DNA of 21,845 nt from Succinatimonas hippei (GCA_004557545.1 SFGV01000029.1:1-21845); one strand, 5' to 3'; counted from the first letter of the stretch, positions 7,769 through 15,054 are shown. Program-made: numbers and translations. Notes: generated by a model not told the origin, from the letters alone.

Positions 7769-9049
7769 CTACTTAAGCAGATTAGGTATGAACATCGTGA
7801 TCTCGGGAATGTAGGTCACCAGCATCAGGCATCCGATCATCAGCAGAATGAATGGAGTAATGCCTTTCAGAACTACCTCAAGCTTTGAGTTTGAAATTCT
7901 GGCGGCCACAAACATGCACATTCCAAGCGGCGGGGTTATAAAGCCTATCGCGAGGTTGAAGACCATGATGATGCCAAAGTGCACAGGGTCGACCCCGATT
8001 GAGGTAGCGATCGGAGTGAGGATCGGGGCCAAAATCAGGATAGCCGGGGTCTGATCCATAAACGCGCCTACTATAAGCAGAAGAATGTTTATGAGCAGAA
8101 GCAGGATCACGCCGTTTGAGGTGAGACTGAGCAGAGACTGCGTGATCTCCTGAGGGATCCTCTCTACTGTCATTACCTTCGAGAACGCGGTGGCAAAGCC
8201 CAGGATCACCATAACCGTACCGGTGGTGCAGCAGGAATTGGCGATCGCGTCATAAAGCTTTTTCAAGCTGAGCTCGCGGTGGATGATCGTGCCACAGAAA
8301 AGCGCGTAAAGCGCCGCGACAGCCGCGGCCTCGGTTGGCGTAAAGATGCCGGCATATATGCCGCCTAAAATGATCACCGGATTTGCCAGCGCCCATTTGG
8401 CGTCCCAGGTTGCCTTAAGCGCGTGCTTTAAATTAAATGGCTTTGATGAACCGCGAAAACCGCTTTTCTTACAGTAGATATAACTGTACAGAATAAGCAC
8501 TCCGCCTATCAGGAGTCCCGGCAGGACACCTCCCATGAACATCTGAGTTATAGAGGCTCCGGTTGAAACCCCGAAGATAACCATAGGTATGGAGGGCGGA
8601 ATGATCACGCCAATGGTACCTGCGGTAGCGACCAGAGCAAGCACGAACGATCGGTTGTATCCAAGCTCAAACATGGTTGGAATGACCATTGAGCCTACAG
8701 CCGCGACTGTAGCGGGACCAGATCCGGAGACTGCCGCGAAGAACATGCACACGAGAACCGTCACTATCGCGAGTCCTCCGGTTATTCTGCCGAAAAACTC
8801 ATTGCATACATCAAGTATGCGTTTTGAAACTCCGCCCGCTCCCATGAGATCACCTGCCAGAATGAACAGCGGCACGGCCAGGATAGGGAACGAATCACAC
8901 GCGGTTACCAGAGCCTGAGGCAGTGAGGTAAGGCTCATCGATCCGCCTTCAAGCAGAGCGCTGAAGGTGGACATGCCGATGGCCACGCCTACAGGAAGGT
9001 TGGCGATAAGAAAGATCGCCAGAGAAACAATTAAAACCAGGGTTACCAT
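7769..9049 (-). CDS. dctM: TRAP transporter large permease subunit DctM
   Basis: A 426-residue, very hydrophobic inner-membrane protein of the TRAP DctM family (about 12 membrane segments), which forms the sodium-driven transport channel. Family motifs are visible: PVGVAIGMSTFSALLEGG near the start, LAVPLFILAGDLMGAGGVSKRI (about 56-77), and GSGPATVAAVGSMVIP with IGVIIPPSIPMVIFGVSTG further on. The end, FITPPLGMCMFVAARIS, is also characteristic. Length is usual for the family. It starts 10 bases after dctQ, with its AGGA ribosome binding site overlapping the dctQ stop region, so the two are translationally close. It is the last gene of the operon and is followed by the bidirectional terminator. 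Confidence 0.94.
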   Translation of the reverse strand: MVTLVLIVSLAIFLIANLPVGVAIGMSTFSALLEGGSMSLTSLPQALVTACDSFPILAVPLFILAGDLMGAGGVSKRILDVCNEFFGRITGGLAIVTVLVCMFFAAVSGSGPATVAAVGSMVIPTMFELGYNRSFVLALVATAGTIGVIIPPSIPMVIFGVSTGASITQMFMGGVLPGLLIGGVLILYSYIYCKKSGFRGSSKPFNLKHALKATWDAKWALANPVIILGGIYAGIFTPTEAAAVAALYALFCGTIIHRELSLKKLYDAIANSCCTTGTVMVILGFATAFSKVMTVERIPQEITQSLLSLTSNGVILLLLINILLLIVGAFMDQTPAILILAPILTPIATSIGVDPVHFGIIMVFNLAIGFITPPLGMCMFVAARISNSKLEVVLKGITPFILLMIGCLMLVTYIPEITMFIPNLLK

Positions 9050-9059
9050 CTCATCATCC

Positions 9060-9563
9060 TCATACCTTCACAGGATCAGTTCCCTGATCATCTTTAAAAT
9101 GACGGATCCTGTAGACAAAGGCCTGAGCCTGTCTTATAGCGGTAAGGCTGAATCCGACAAAAGGCGCCAGGTAAACTATCCACATCGGGATCCCAAGCGC
9201 TGGTGAGGCCGAGCCGATCATCATCTGTCGGCCCACGAGTCTGAACGCGAGCACGGCTATAATCACCGAGAAGATCGCGAACAGCGCCTCTGAGACAACC
9301 ACGACATACGGCCGCATGAATTTGGGAAAGAGAAACAGACCAGCGTCTATCTTTATATGGCGCATTTTCAAGGAGCCGTAGCTTATGGCTATATAGACAA
9401 GCCAGACGAAGGTATAGCGCGCCAACTCCTCCGACCAGCCCAATGACTGATGGACTACATAACGCATGAATACCTGAATCCCCAGCACCAGCGCCAGAAC
9501 GGACATCAGGAACACGCAGGCAACTTTTTCAAAATTGCCGTCCAGCCACTTTAAGATCTTCAT
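9060..9563 (-). CDS. dctQ: TRAP transporter small permease subunit DctQ
   Basis: A 167-residue inner-membrane protein with four predicted membrane segments (residues about 13-35, 45-65, 85-107 and 125-147). The DctQ hallmark W-SEELARYTFVWLVYI is at residues about 43-58, and MRHIKID follows. It partners DctM and helps dock the loaded DctP binding protein. It lies between dctP and dctM in the operon. The gap upstream (to dctP) contains a GC-rich hairpin, as is common when the binding protein is needed in excess over the membrane subunits. Confidence 0.93.
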   Translation of the reverse strand: MKILKWLDGNFEKVACVFLMSVLALVLGIQVFMRYVVHQSLGWSEELARYTFVWLVYIAISYGSLKMRHIKIDAGLFLFPKFMRPYVVVVSEALFAIFSVIIAVLAFRLVGRQMMIGSASPALGIPMWIVYLAPFVGFSLTAIRQAQAFVYRIRHFKDDQGTDPVKV

Positions 9564-9578
9564 GTTGATCCCCCGTCA

Positions 9579-9599
9579 GGGCGCACGGTATGCGCGCCC
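9579..9599 (-). other. Intercistronic hairpin between dctP and dctQ
   Basis: GGGCGC (9579-9584) and GCGCCC (9594-9599) can pair around a 9-base loop; further pairing inside is possible with a bulge. There is no T-run after it in the direction of the operon. Its place directly after the binding-protein gene suggests a 3' stabiliser for the dctP part of the transcript; that role is inferred. Confidence 0.4.
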
Positions 9600-9614
9600 T
9601 TACTGTCAGATTTT

Positions 9615-10610
9615 TCAGTATTTGCCCTCTAGGATTTCATCGAGGTACTCAGGGTGATCCATCTTTTTGCGGACGATGTCGTATACCCCCTTGTCAAGCG
9701 CCATCTTTCTCCACTGCTCACGCTGCTGCGGCGTTACGTCGATAACCTCACAGCCTGCCTTCTTGAACTTGTCAATTGAGCTCGCGTTTAGCTTTTCGGT
9801 AGTCTCGCGATGGACTTTTTTGAAGACCTCAACTCCGTCTAAAAGAGCTTTCTTGCTTTGGGCGTCAAGTGAGTCATAAAGCTCCTTGTTCATAAGCAGG
9901 ATCTGCTCTGAGTACTGATGTCCGGTTAGGCTTATGTAGTGCTGAACCTCGTAGAGCTTGTTTGAATCGATGATCGGAAGAGGGTTCTCCTGCGCGTCAA
10001 TGGTGCCCTGCTGCAACGCCGGGAGCACTTCGGCAAACGCCATCGGGGTAGGATTGGCGCCCCAGGCTTTCCACTGTGCCATCATAATGTCAGACTCGAT
10101 TACGCGAACCTTCATGCCTTTGACATCGGCAGGCACGCGTACCGGAACCTTGTTGTTTGTAAGATTACGAAAGCCGTTTCCAAGGAAGGCCAGAACCTTG
10201 AGGTTCTTCTTTTCAATCTGATCGTTTATCTTTGAGGCAAGCGGGCTTGAGAGACATTTGAAAGCCTGATCCTCATCATTAAACAGGAACGGCGCATCCC
10301 AGGCGTAGGCGTCATGTACCATGGTGGTCATCACCGATGGCTGGGTAAGCACCAGTCCGATATCGCCCATGATGGTCGATTCCGTAGCGACACGGTCATC
10401 GCCTAACATATTGTCAGGGAAGTGCTCTATCTTAAGCTTGCCGCCTGATTCCTTAGTTACCGTATCGATCATGGCGACTGCCGCGTCCTTGGCCGCCTGA
10501 TTGGTGGCGTTTGAAAAACGCGTGGTTATCACGTCCGAGGCCAGAGCCTGTGAGGCCGCCGCGGACATTACCAGCGCCGCCGTTATAGCGAGAATACGTG
10601 ATTTCATCAT
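9615..10610 (-). CDS. dctP: TRAP transporter solute-binding protein DctP
   Basis: A 331-residue periplasmic binding protein of the DctP family. Residues 1-24 are a clear signal peptide (basic start, hydrophobic core, SQALA before the cut between A24 and S25). The mature part shows DctP features: GFRNLTNNK (146-154), VKGMKVRV with the conserved ligand-carboxylate arginine probably R169, GANPTPMAFAEVLPALQQG (about 184-202) and IDAQENP. The conserved arginine suggests a substrate with a carboxylate, that is a sugar acid or similar, but some family members bind other ligands. The first of two ATGs has AGAGGA seven bases upstream. It follows the transketolase genes by about 35 bases and is the first transporter gene of the operon. 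Confidence 0.94.
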   Translation of the reverse strand: MMKSRILAITAALVMSAAASQALASDVITTRFSNATNQAAKDAAVAMIDTVTKESGGKLKIEHFPDNMLGDDRVATESTIMGDIGLVLTQPSVMTTMVHDAYAWDAPFLFNDEDQAFKCLSSPLASKINDQIEKKNLKVLAFLGNGFRNLTNNKVPVRVPADVKGMKVRVIESDIMMAQWKAWGANPTPMAFAEVLPALQQGTIDAQENPLPIIDSNKLYEVQHYISLTGHQYSEQILLMNKELYDSLDAQSKKALLDGVEVFKKVHRETTEKLNASSIDKFKKAGCEVIDVTPQQREQWRKMALDKGVYDIVRKKMDHPEYLDEILEGKY

Positions 10611-10645
10611 AATGTTGTCCTCTGTTTGTTGTGGTTAAGAATTGC

Positions 10646-11569
10646 TTACGCGTCAAGCGCGCTCCTGCAGGTCTTTACAACCGACAGCGCGTCGATGCCG
10701 TAAATCTTTTCAAGTTCCGAGAAAGCTCCGGATCTGCCAAAGCTGTTGTCTATGCCTACTCTTATTACACGGCACGCGCCGCTCTCGCATACGGCCTCGC
10801 ATACAGCCGATCCCATGCCGCCATTTCTCTGATGATCCTCGATGGTGACGATAAGACCGGTACGCATGGCTTCCGCGATGGCTCGCGTATCAAGCGGTTT
10901 TACGCTGTAGAGGTCGTATACCGAGGCGTGGATGCCGCTCTCCTCAAGAAGCGCGGAGGCGTCAAGCGCAGTTTTGACTCTTGAGCCGCAGGCTAGAAGC
11001 GCCAGATCCGATCCCTTGCGCAGACACTTACTACCGCCTTTTTTAAAGATCTCGCCTTCCTTGTAGATCTCAGGAAGCTTCTCGCGCCCCATGCGCAGGT
11101 ATACCGGGCCGTCAATGGCGGCTGCCTCAAAGACCAGAGCTCTGGTCGCCACCGCGTCAGCAGGAACCAGAACCGTGCTTTTGGCAATGGTCCTCATAAC
11201 CGCGAGATCCTCAAGTGCCTGATGGGTGGCTCCGTCTGCGCCGCATTCAATTCCGGCGTGGGTAGCCGCCACCTTGACATTAAGTTCCGGGTAACAGACG
11301 CTGTTGCGAAACTGCTCCGAGGCTCTTAAGGTCGCGAAAACCGCGAAAGTGCTTACAAAAGGAATAAGCCCGGTGGTGGAAAGCCCCGCCGCGACGGCCA
11401 TCATGTTCTGCTCAGCGATGCCGCAGTCAAAAAAGTCATCAGGATAGGCATCACGGAAGAACTTCGTGTAGGTGGCTTCGGCGAGATCCGCGTCAAGCAC
11501 CACAAGCTGTGGACATTTTTTCTTAAGCTCAACAAGCGCCATGCCATACGCTTCACGACAGGATCTCAT
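10646..11569 (-). CDS. Transketolase, C-terminal (pyrimidine-binding) subunit
   Basis: A 307-residue protein corresponding to the middle and C-terminal domains of transketolase; with the N-terminal subunit it would form one thiamine-diphosphate enzyme that moves two-carbon ketol units between sugar phosphates. DCGIAEQNMMAVAAGLS (48-64) contains the catalytic Glu53 that activates the cofactor; GADGATHQALEDLAVMR and the C-terminal IEDHQRNGGMGSAV are further family motifs. Its ATG overlaps the stop of the N-terminal subunit by four bases (ATGA), a sign of coupled translation in equal amounts. Split transketolases are often part of dedicated catabolic operons instead of the general pentose phosphate pathway; an example is apulose-4-phosphate transketolase in apiose degradation. 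Here it is tied to a TRAP transporter. Substrate not determined. Confidence 0.92.
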   Translation of the reverse strand: MRSCREAYGMALVELKKKCPQLVVLDADLAEATYTKFFRDAYPDDFFDCGIAEQNMMAVAAGLSTTGLIPFVSTFAVFATLRASEQFRNSVCYPELNVKVAATHAGIECGADGATHQALEDLAVMRTIAKSTVLVPADAVATRALVFEAAAIDGPVYLRMGREKLPEIYKEGEIFKKGGSKCLRKGSDLALLACGSRVKTALDASALLEESGIHASVYDLYSVKPLDTRAIAEAMRTGLIVTIEDHQRNGGMGSAVCEAVCESGACRVIRVGIDNSFGRSGAFSELEKIYGIDALSVVKTCRSALDA

Positions 11570-12393
11570 AGTCTGCCTCCTAACTCACAAAGCGCTTTCT
11601 CAAGGCACTGCGCGTCAGGCGCCTTACCGTGCCAGCCCACCTGGTTTTCCATAAACGAGACTCCTTTGCCTTTTACGGTTCTGGCGATAATTCCAAAAGG
11701 AGAGGTGTGACATGAAAGGGCTCTGTCATACGCGGCCGCAATAGCCTCGTGATCATGTCCGTCTATCTCAACGCACTCAAGACCACATACCTCAAAGCGT
11801 TCCTTCACGTTTCCAAGATTCATAACCTCCTTGTTGGGACCGTCTATCTGAAGACCGTTCCAGTCAAGGACCACCGTAAGGTTTGAAAGCCCGTAGGCGG
11901 AGGCAAAGCTCAGCGCCTCCCAGACCTCACCCTCATCAAGCTCGCCATCGCCGAGAAAAGCCCAGACATGAGCTTTTATTCCCTGCCTTTTAAGTCCAAG
12001 AGCTATTCCGCAGGCCGCGGATATTCCCTGTCCAAGCGAGCCCGTGGACATATCAATACCGGGCGTGTGCTTCATGTCAGGATGCCCCTGCAGAAAGCTT
12101 GTGCTTTGTCTTAGGGTCATAAGATCATCGACGCTGATGAAGCCCTTGAGCGCTAACGCCGAATAAAGGATCGGACAAGCGTGTCCCTTACTTAAAACCA
12201 CTCTGTCGCGGTCTTTAAACCTGGGATCCTCAGGACGGATATTCAGATAACCGCCGAAATAAAGCACCGCAAGCAGATCGGCTAAAGATAGCGATCCGCC
12301 CGGATGACCGGAGCCCGCCCTGCTTATAGCCTTCAGGCACAGCTGCCGCATCTGATTGGCCATAGACACGGTGTCAGTATGATTGCTGTTCAA
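11566..12393 (-). CDS. Transketolase, N-terminal (diphosphate-binding) subunit
   Basis: A 275-residue thiamine-diphosphate-binding half of transketolase. Visible motifs: GSGHPGG (27-33), SKGHA (68-72), GSLGQG (118-123) and the cofactor motif GDGELDEGEVWEA (148-160) closing with the Asn of DWNG (about 179). It begins with TTG (complement of 12391-12393), chosen because GGAG lies six bases upstream; the next ATG, ten codons in, lacks a ribosome binding site. It is the first gene of the operon with the C-terminal subunit and dctPQM. A predicted promoter with an embedded LacI-type operator ends about 20 bases upstream, so the leader would be only about 14 bases. Confidence 0.92.
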   Translation of the reverse strand: MNSNHTDTVSMANQMRQLCLKAISRAGSGHPGGSLSLADLLAVLYFGGYLNIRPEDPRFKDRDRVVLSKGHACPILYSALALKGFISVDDLMTLRQSTSFLQGHPDMKHTPGIDMSTGSLGQGISAACGIALGLKRQGIKAHVWAFLGDGELDEGEVWEALSFASAYGLSNLTVVLDWNGLQIDGPNKEVMNLGNVKERFEVCGLECVEIDGHDHEAIAAAYDRALSCHTSPFGIIARTVKGKGVSFMENQVGWHGKAPDAQCLEKALCELGGRL

Positions 12394-12413
12394 AATATTC
12401 TCCGTTTACTCAA

Positions 12414-12442
12414 AATATACTCATACGTTTGAGTTTATACAA
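12414..12442 (-). promoter_or_regulatory. Predicted sigma-70 promoter of the transketolase/TRAP operon
   Basis: Read on the minus strand, TTGTAT (12442 down to 12437) and TATATT (12419 down to 12414) are separated by exactly 17 bases. The -10 is close to consensus and the -35 is weak. The 17-base spacer is almost wholly the operator palindrome at 12419-12434, an arrangement typical of direct repression by LacI-family proteins. Confidence 0.55.
12419..12434. promoter_or_regulatory. LacI-type operator in the operon promoter
   Basis: ACTCATACGTTTGAGT is a 16-base palindrome with a single mismatched pair and the central CG characteristic of LacI/GalR operators. Thirteen of its bases recur at 6452-6464 upstream of the LacI-family gene. 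It occupies the space between the predicted -35 and -10. The regulator at 6622-7617 is the obvious candidate to bind it. Confidence 0.7.
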
Positions 12443-12982
12443 CGCTGGTATGTAAATTCATTACCAACCTATGTCGTCAGTTTATATTCTCAAACGATTG
12501 CTCAAAGTGATCGGGGTAGCATTTTTATTTAGAAGAGTAACCTTACATCATGATCTTTCTGTTTTGTCTATATTTTATTCAAAACTTATTTTTAGTTTAT
12601 AAAGTAGTACAAGAACTGGATAATTTATATTTGAGAAGATTATGCGCAAACGATTGTGATATTTTGGCCAATCAGCGTGAGGTCACTGACAGTAAATCAT
12701 CGCATGGGTAAAATATTTGTAAAACGCAAAACCATTGAAACGGTTACGTAAGCAAAGGTTCTATAAGCAGGATCTGACTGACCGCTTTCTCCGCAATCAC
12801 TAGAATAATTTCAGGAATTCCCTAATTTGGACTGATGCGGCATCGGCTGAACATAAACAAGTCGCTTGAGTCCCTCTTCCGGATAGGAAAGTAAAGGTCG
12901 AACGTAACGCGCATTCGATAAGTACACGTAAGAAAGACATAGACAAAATGCGCCAAACCTTTGATAGATATTGTGACTGAAA
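12443..12982. other. Long intergenic region with extra operator-like sites
   Basis: This 540-base stretch has no gene I can support. It contains CTCAAACGATTGCTC (12489-12503) and CAAACGATTG (12647-12656). Both share the half-site CAAACG with the operator at 12419-12434, so they may be auxiliary sites for the LacI-family regulator. GAAACGGTTAC near 12737-12747 is a looser variant. A 53-codon reading frame (12550-12711) and a 66-codon one on the minus strand (12811-13011) lack ribosome binding sites and family resemblance. The rest is plain AT-rich sequence. Confidence 0.5.
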
Positions 12983-12987
12983 TAACG

Positions 12988-13016
12988 TTGATGGTATACG
13001 TTAAATTCCATATAAT
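12988..13016 (+). promoter_or_regulatory. Sigma-70 promoter of the ATPase/Toprim-like gene pair
   Basis: TTGATG (12988-12993) and a perfect TATAAT (13011-13016) with a 17-base spacer. The start point would be near 13023. A 5-base inverted repeat, TAACG (12983-12987) and CGTTA (12999-13003), brackets the -35 element. Confidence 0.75.
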
Positions 13017-13032
13017 GCGTTTTATATGTGAA

Positions 13033-13055
13033 TATAAACGTGATTTACGTTTATA
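13033..13055 (+). promoter_or_regulatory. Inverted repeat in the leader of the ATPase gene
   Basis: TATAAACGT (13033-13041) and ACGTTTATA (13047-13055) form a perfect 9-base inverted repeat with a 5-base centre. It starts about 10 bases after the predicted transcription start and ends 14 bases before the ATG at 13070. It could be an operator for a repressor acting on this unit or an mRNA hairpin next to the ribosome binding site. The sequence shows the repeat; the role is inferred. Confidence 0.6.
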
Positions 13056-13069
13056 AAATAAGAGATGCT

Positions 13070-14224
13070 ATGAAGGTACTTAGGATCACGGCTCAGGGTC
13101 TGCCGCTTTTTAAAGAGCCACTTGACGTCAATTTCTGCGCCCAGCAGAGGGTACCTGAGCAGCAGCGTGAATCTCTGCGCCAGATCTTCTCCCATGTCTT
13201 TCTAAATCAGATCTGTGGATTTATCGGACTTAACGCCTCCGGCAAGACCTCTGTCCTAAAGGCGCTACTGCTTGCCCTTGGTCTTCTTAATAACGATCCC
13301 ATAAACCATATGCCGGTTAAAGACATTCTTGGGAATACCAAAAAAACGTCTTTGAGCATCTACTTTTATTCCGAGACTCAAAAAGAGATCTGTTTACTTG
13401 AAACAGCTATTACGTCCGACACAGGGATGAATGGCGCGACGGTTTACCGGATCCTATCAGAGACACTGAAAACCAAAAAACCAAATTCCGGCATCACCAG
13501 AATTAATCTGTTTGATTTTACAAACATCAAACCATCAATCGAAAGACGCGGAAATGAGGAGTTTCTCCCAGAAGATGTAAGCATAATGATCGCAAGAAAC
13601 AAGAAAACACGCGAGACTAGTCTTGTTTCCAATCTTCTTTTATTGACTAATACAAATATTCTTGAGAGCCCTGAGGAAATTGCTCCTGAGTTAATTTCAT
13701 TTCTTGATCCAACTATTGAAAAGCTATACTTTGAAGAACATGATCAAAAAATACTTATACATTTAAAATTTGTAGATCAGGATGAGATCAGGCTTAACAG
13801 CTTTACCGACCTGAATTATTACCTCTCATCAGGTACGATCAAAGGAATCATCACCTTTACTAAAGCAAGGGAGATCCTTAATTATGGTGGTTATCTTGTA
13901 ATAGATGAGCTAGAGAACCACTTTAATAAGGAAATTGTTTCAACCTTAATGCGATTTTTTATGGACAGCGGTGTTAATAAAAAAGGTGGGACGTTAATTT
14001 TTTCGACGCACTATCCAGAACTGCTTGATGTATTCGAACGGAATGACTGCGCTTATATTACACGAAACAATAATGGGCTTACAGTGGAGAATCTCGTTAA
14101 CCTCCTGAACAGGAATGATATAAAGAGAAGTGACGCCTTTCAAAGCGGCTTTCTATCCGGAACCACTCCTTCATACGAGGCTTATCTTAAGTTAAAGAAA
14201 GCTTTTTCTAACGAAAAAGCATAG
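13070..14224 (+). CDS. OLD/RloA-like SMC-ABC-type ATPase, putative defence protein
   Basis: A 384-residue ATPase. Walker A GLNASGKTS is at residues 53-61, an ABC-like signature LSSGT at 252-256, Walker B YLVIDELEN at about 275-283 and a H-loop STHYPE at 312-317. This order and spacing are those of the AAA_15/AAA_21 group to which OLD, RloA, AbiLi and PARIS AriA proteins belong. The C-terminal RSDAFQSGFLSGTTPSYEAY segment recalls related ATPases. There is no nuclease domain fused to it. I start at the ATG at 13070 (AGAG upstream); a GTG at 13028 would leave almost no leader behind the predicted promoter. The downstream half is clearly AT-richer than neighbouring genes, suggesting transfer. It is followed after nine bases by the Toprim-like gene, whose ribosome binding site overlaps this stop codon. 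I infer a two-gene, possibly anti-phage, system; no named system is assigned. Confidence 0.82.
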   Translation: MKVLRITAQGLPLFKEPLDVNFCAQQRVPEQQRESLRQIFSHVFLNQICGFIGLNASGKTSVLKALLLALGLLNNDPINHMPVKDILGNTKKTSLSIYFYSETQKEICLLETAITSDTGMNGATVYRILSETLKTKKPNSGITRINLFDFTNIKPSIERRGNEEFLPEDVSIMIARNKKTRETSLVSNLLLLTNTNILESPEEIAPELISFLDPTIEKLYFEEHDQKILIHLKFVDQDEIRLNSFTDLNYYLSSGTIKGIITFTKAREILNYGGYLVIDELENHFNKEIVSTLMRFFMDSGVNKKGGTLIFSTHYPELLDVFERNDCAYITRNNNGLTVENLVNLLNRNDIKRSDAFQSGFLSGTTPSYEAYLKLKKAFSNEKA

Positions 14225-14233
14225 GAACGCGTC

Positions 14234-14773
14234 ATGGAGCTGGCAAATTTAATCGCTTGCATATGTGAAGGAGGAGCAGAGAGAGCGATTATTGATATTT
14301 TACTCGACAATCGGCTTTTAATATTCTCACGAGAGCAACTGCTTGATGAGAAAATTATCCGCTGCCGCACGGGAGAGGAATTTGAGAGAAGGTATTTAAG
14401 AAAGAGTTTTAAAGACAAAATTTCTGTTATCCGAGTATTAGACCCAAAAAAGGAGAACTTCAAGCTCGGAAAAGCATATCAATATATGGTAGATGTCATT
14501 AATATTATTACGGCTCCTGAAATTGAAATGCTAATCATTTGCAACGAGAATAAATTCAACGAATTTAATAGATCTCAATACAAGAAGCCAACAAGTGATT
14601 TTTGCAAATCCTGCTTAAAGATGGCAAGTGTTAAGAAATATGAATTCGTTCATAATTATTTTTCTGATCCAAATACATTGATAAGCGCTATTAGGAAACA
14701 TCACCGACTTTCAAATCTTAAAAAACTCGATTGTGACCGCGGACAATATACTCTTCTGGATATTCTCAAATAG
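14234..14773 (+). CDS. Small Toprim-like partner of the ATPase, function unknown
   Basis: A 179-residue cytoplasmic protein without signal or membrane segments. It starts with a hydrophobic strand followed by CEGGAERAIIDILL (about 11-24), which fits the EGxxE/D motif that opens Toprim folds in OLD, RloB and DUF4435-type nucleases. A second strand ends SVIRVLDPKKENF (about 64-76), where a Toprim DxD motif would be expected but only one Asp is obvious, and ITAPEIEMLIICNEN (about 91-105) parallels the PxxEhWLL-type segment of RloB-like proteins. The C-terminal third is basic and Cys-containing. AGGA overlapping the ATPase stop lies seven bases before the ATG, so the two proteins are translationally coupled. 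A nuclease or effector role driven by the ATPase is inferred from architecture; the fold needs structural confirmation. Codon use is AT-rich like the end of the ATPase gene. Confidence 0.75.
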   Translation: MELANLIACICEGGAERAIIDILLDNRLLIFSREQLLDEKIIRCRTGEEFERRYLRKSFKDKISVIRVLDPKKENFKLGKAYQYMVDVINIITAPEIEMLIICNENKFNEFNRSQYKKPTSDFCKSCLKMASVKKYEFVHNYFSDPNTLISAIRKHHRLSNLKKLDCDRGQYTLLDILK

Positions 14774-14971
14774 TCTTTATCTTCTTAATGATCTGCCAGC
14801 GTTTGCGTCAGGATGCTTTAGGCATGAGTCATACCTGACCAGTTATGCCGATCCTGCTATGAGGTAGCGCTCCTGACCTATATCAAGCCTTCCTTTTTCC
14901 TTCCGAATATTTCTTAGCACTTTGCCCCAGAGGTGCGCTTTTTCTGAGATCGCATGCATGTTTTCAGAATT

Positions 14972-15000
14972 TTGACACCGTCAAGGATTTGCCATATTTG
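14972..15000 (+). promoter_or_regulatory. Possible sigma-70 promoter of fleQ-pse unit
   Basis: A perfect -35, TTGACA (14972-14977), is followed after 17 bases by TATTTG (14995-15000), a poor -10. A 6-base inverted repeat, TGCCAT (14990-14995) and ATGGCA (15003-15008), overlaps the -10 and could be a regulator site. A weak -10 next to a strong -35 would fit an activated or repressed promoter, but this is only a candidate. Confidence 0.4.
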
Positions 15001-15054
15001 TAATGGCAGATCTAAAATCGGTCAGAAACAATATCTGAAGGACTTAAGTTAGCA

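Noticed and set aside
12550..12711. 53-codon plus-strand frame with a hydrophobic start, possible small membrane peptide
   Set aside because: No convincing ribosome binding site or promoter, odd codon use, and it covers one of the operator-like sites; chance frame in AT-rich DNA is more likely.
12811..13011. 66-codon reading frame on the minus strand in the long intergenic region
   Set aside because: No ribosome binding site, no family resemblance, and it overlaps the promoter of the ATPase gene.
13028..13069. Upstream GTG start for the ATPase
   Set aside because: It lies about five bases after the predicted transcription start, has no ribosome binding site, and the inverted repeat would fall inside the coding region.
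14807..14877. GTCAGGA/TCCTGAC long-range inverted repeat and CCTGACC direct repeats after the Toprim-like gene
   Set aside because: Arms are seven bases and about 57 bases apart, with no T-run, so neither a terminator nor a convincing RNA structure.
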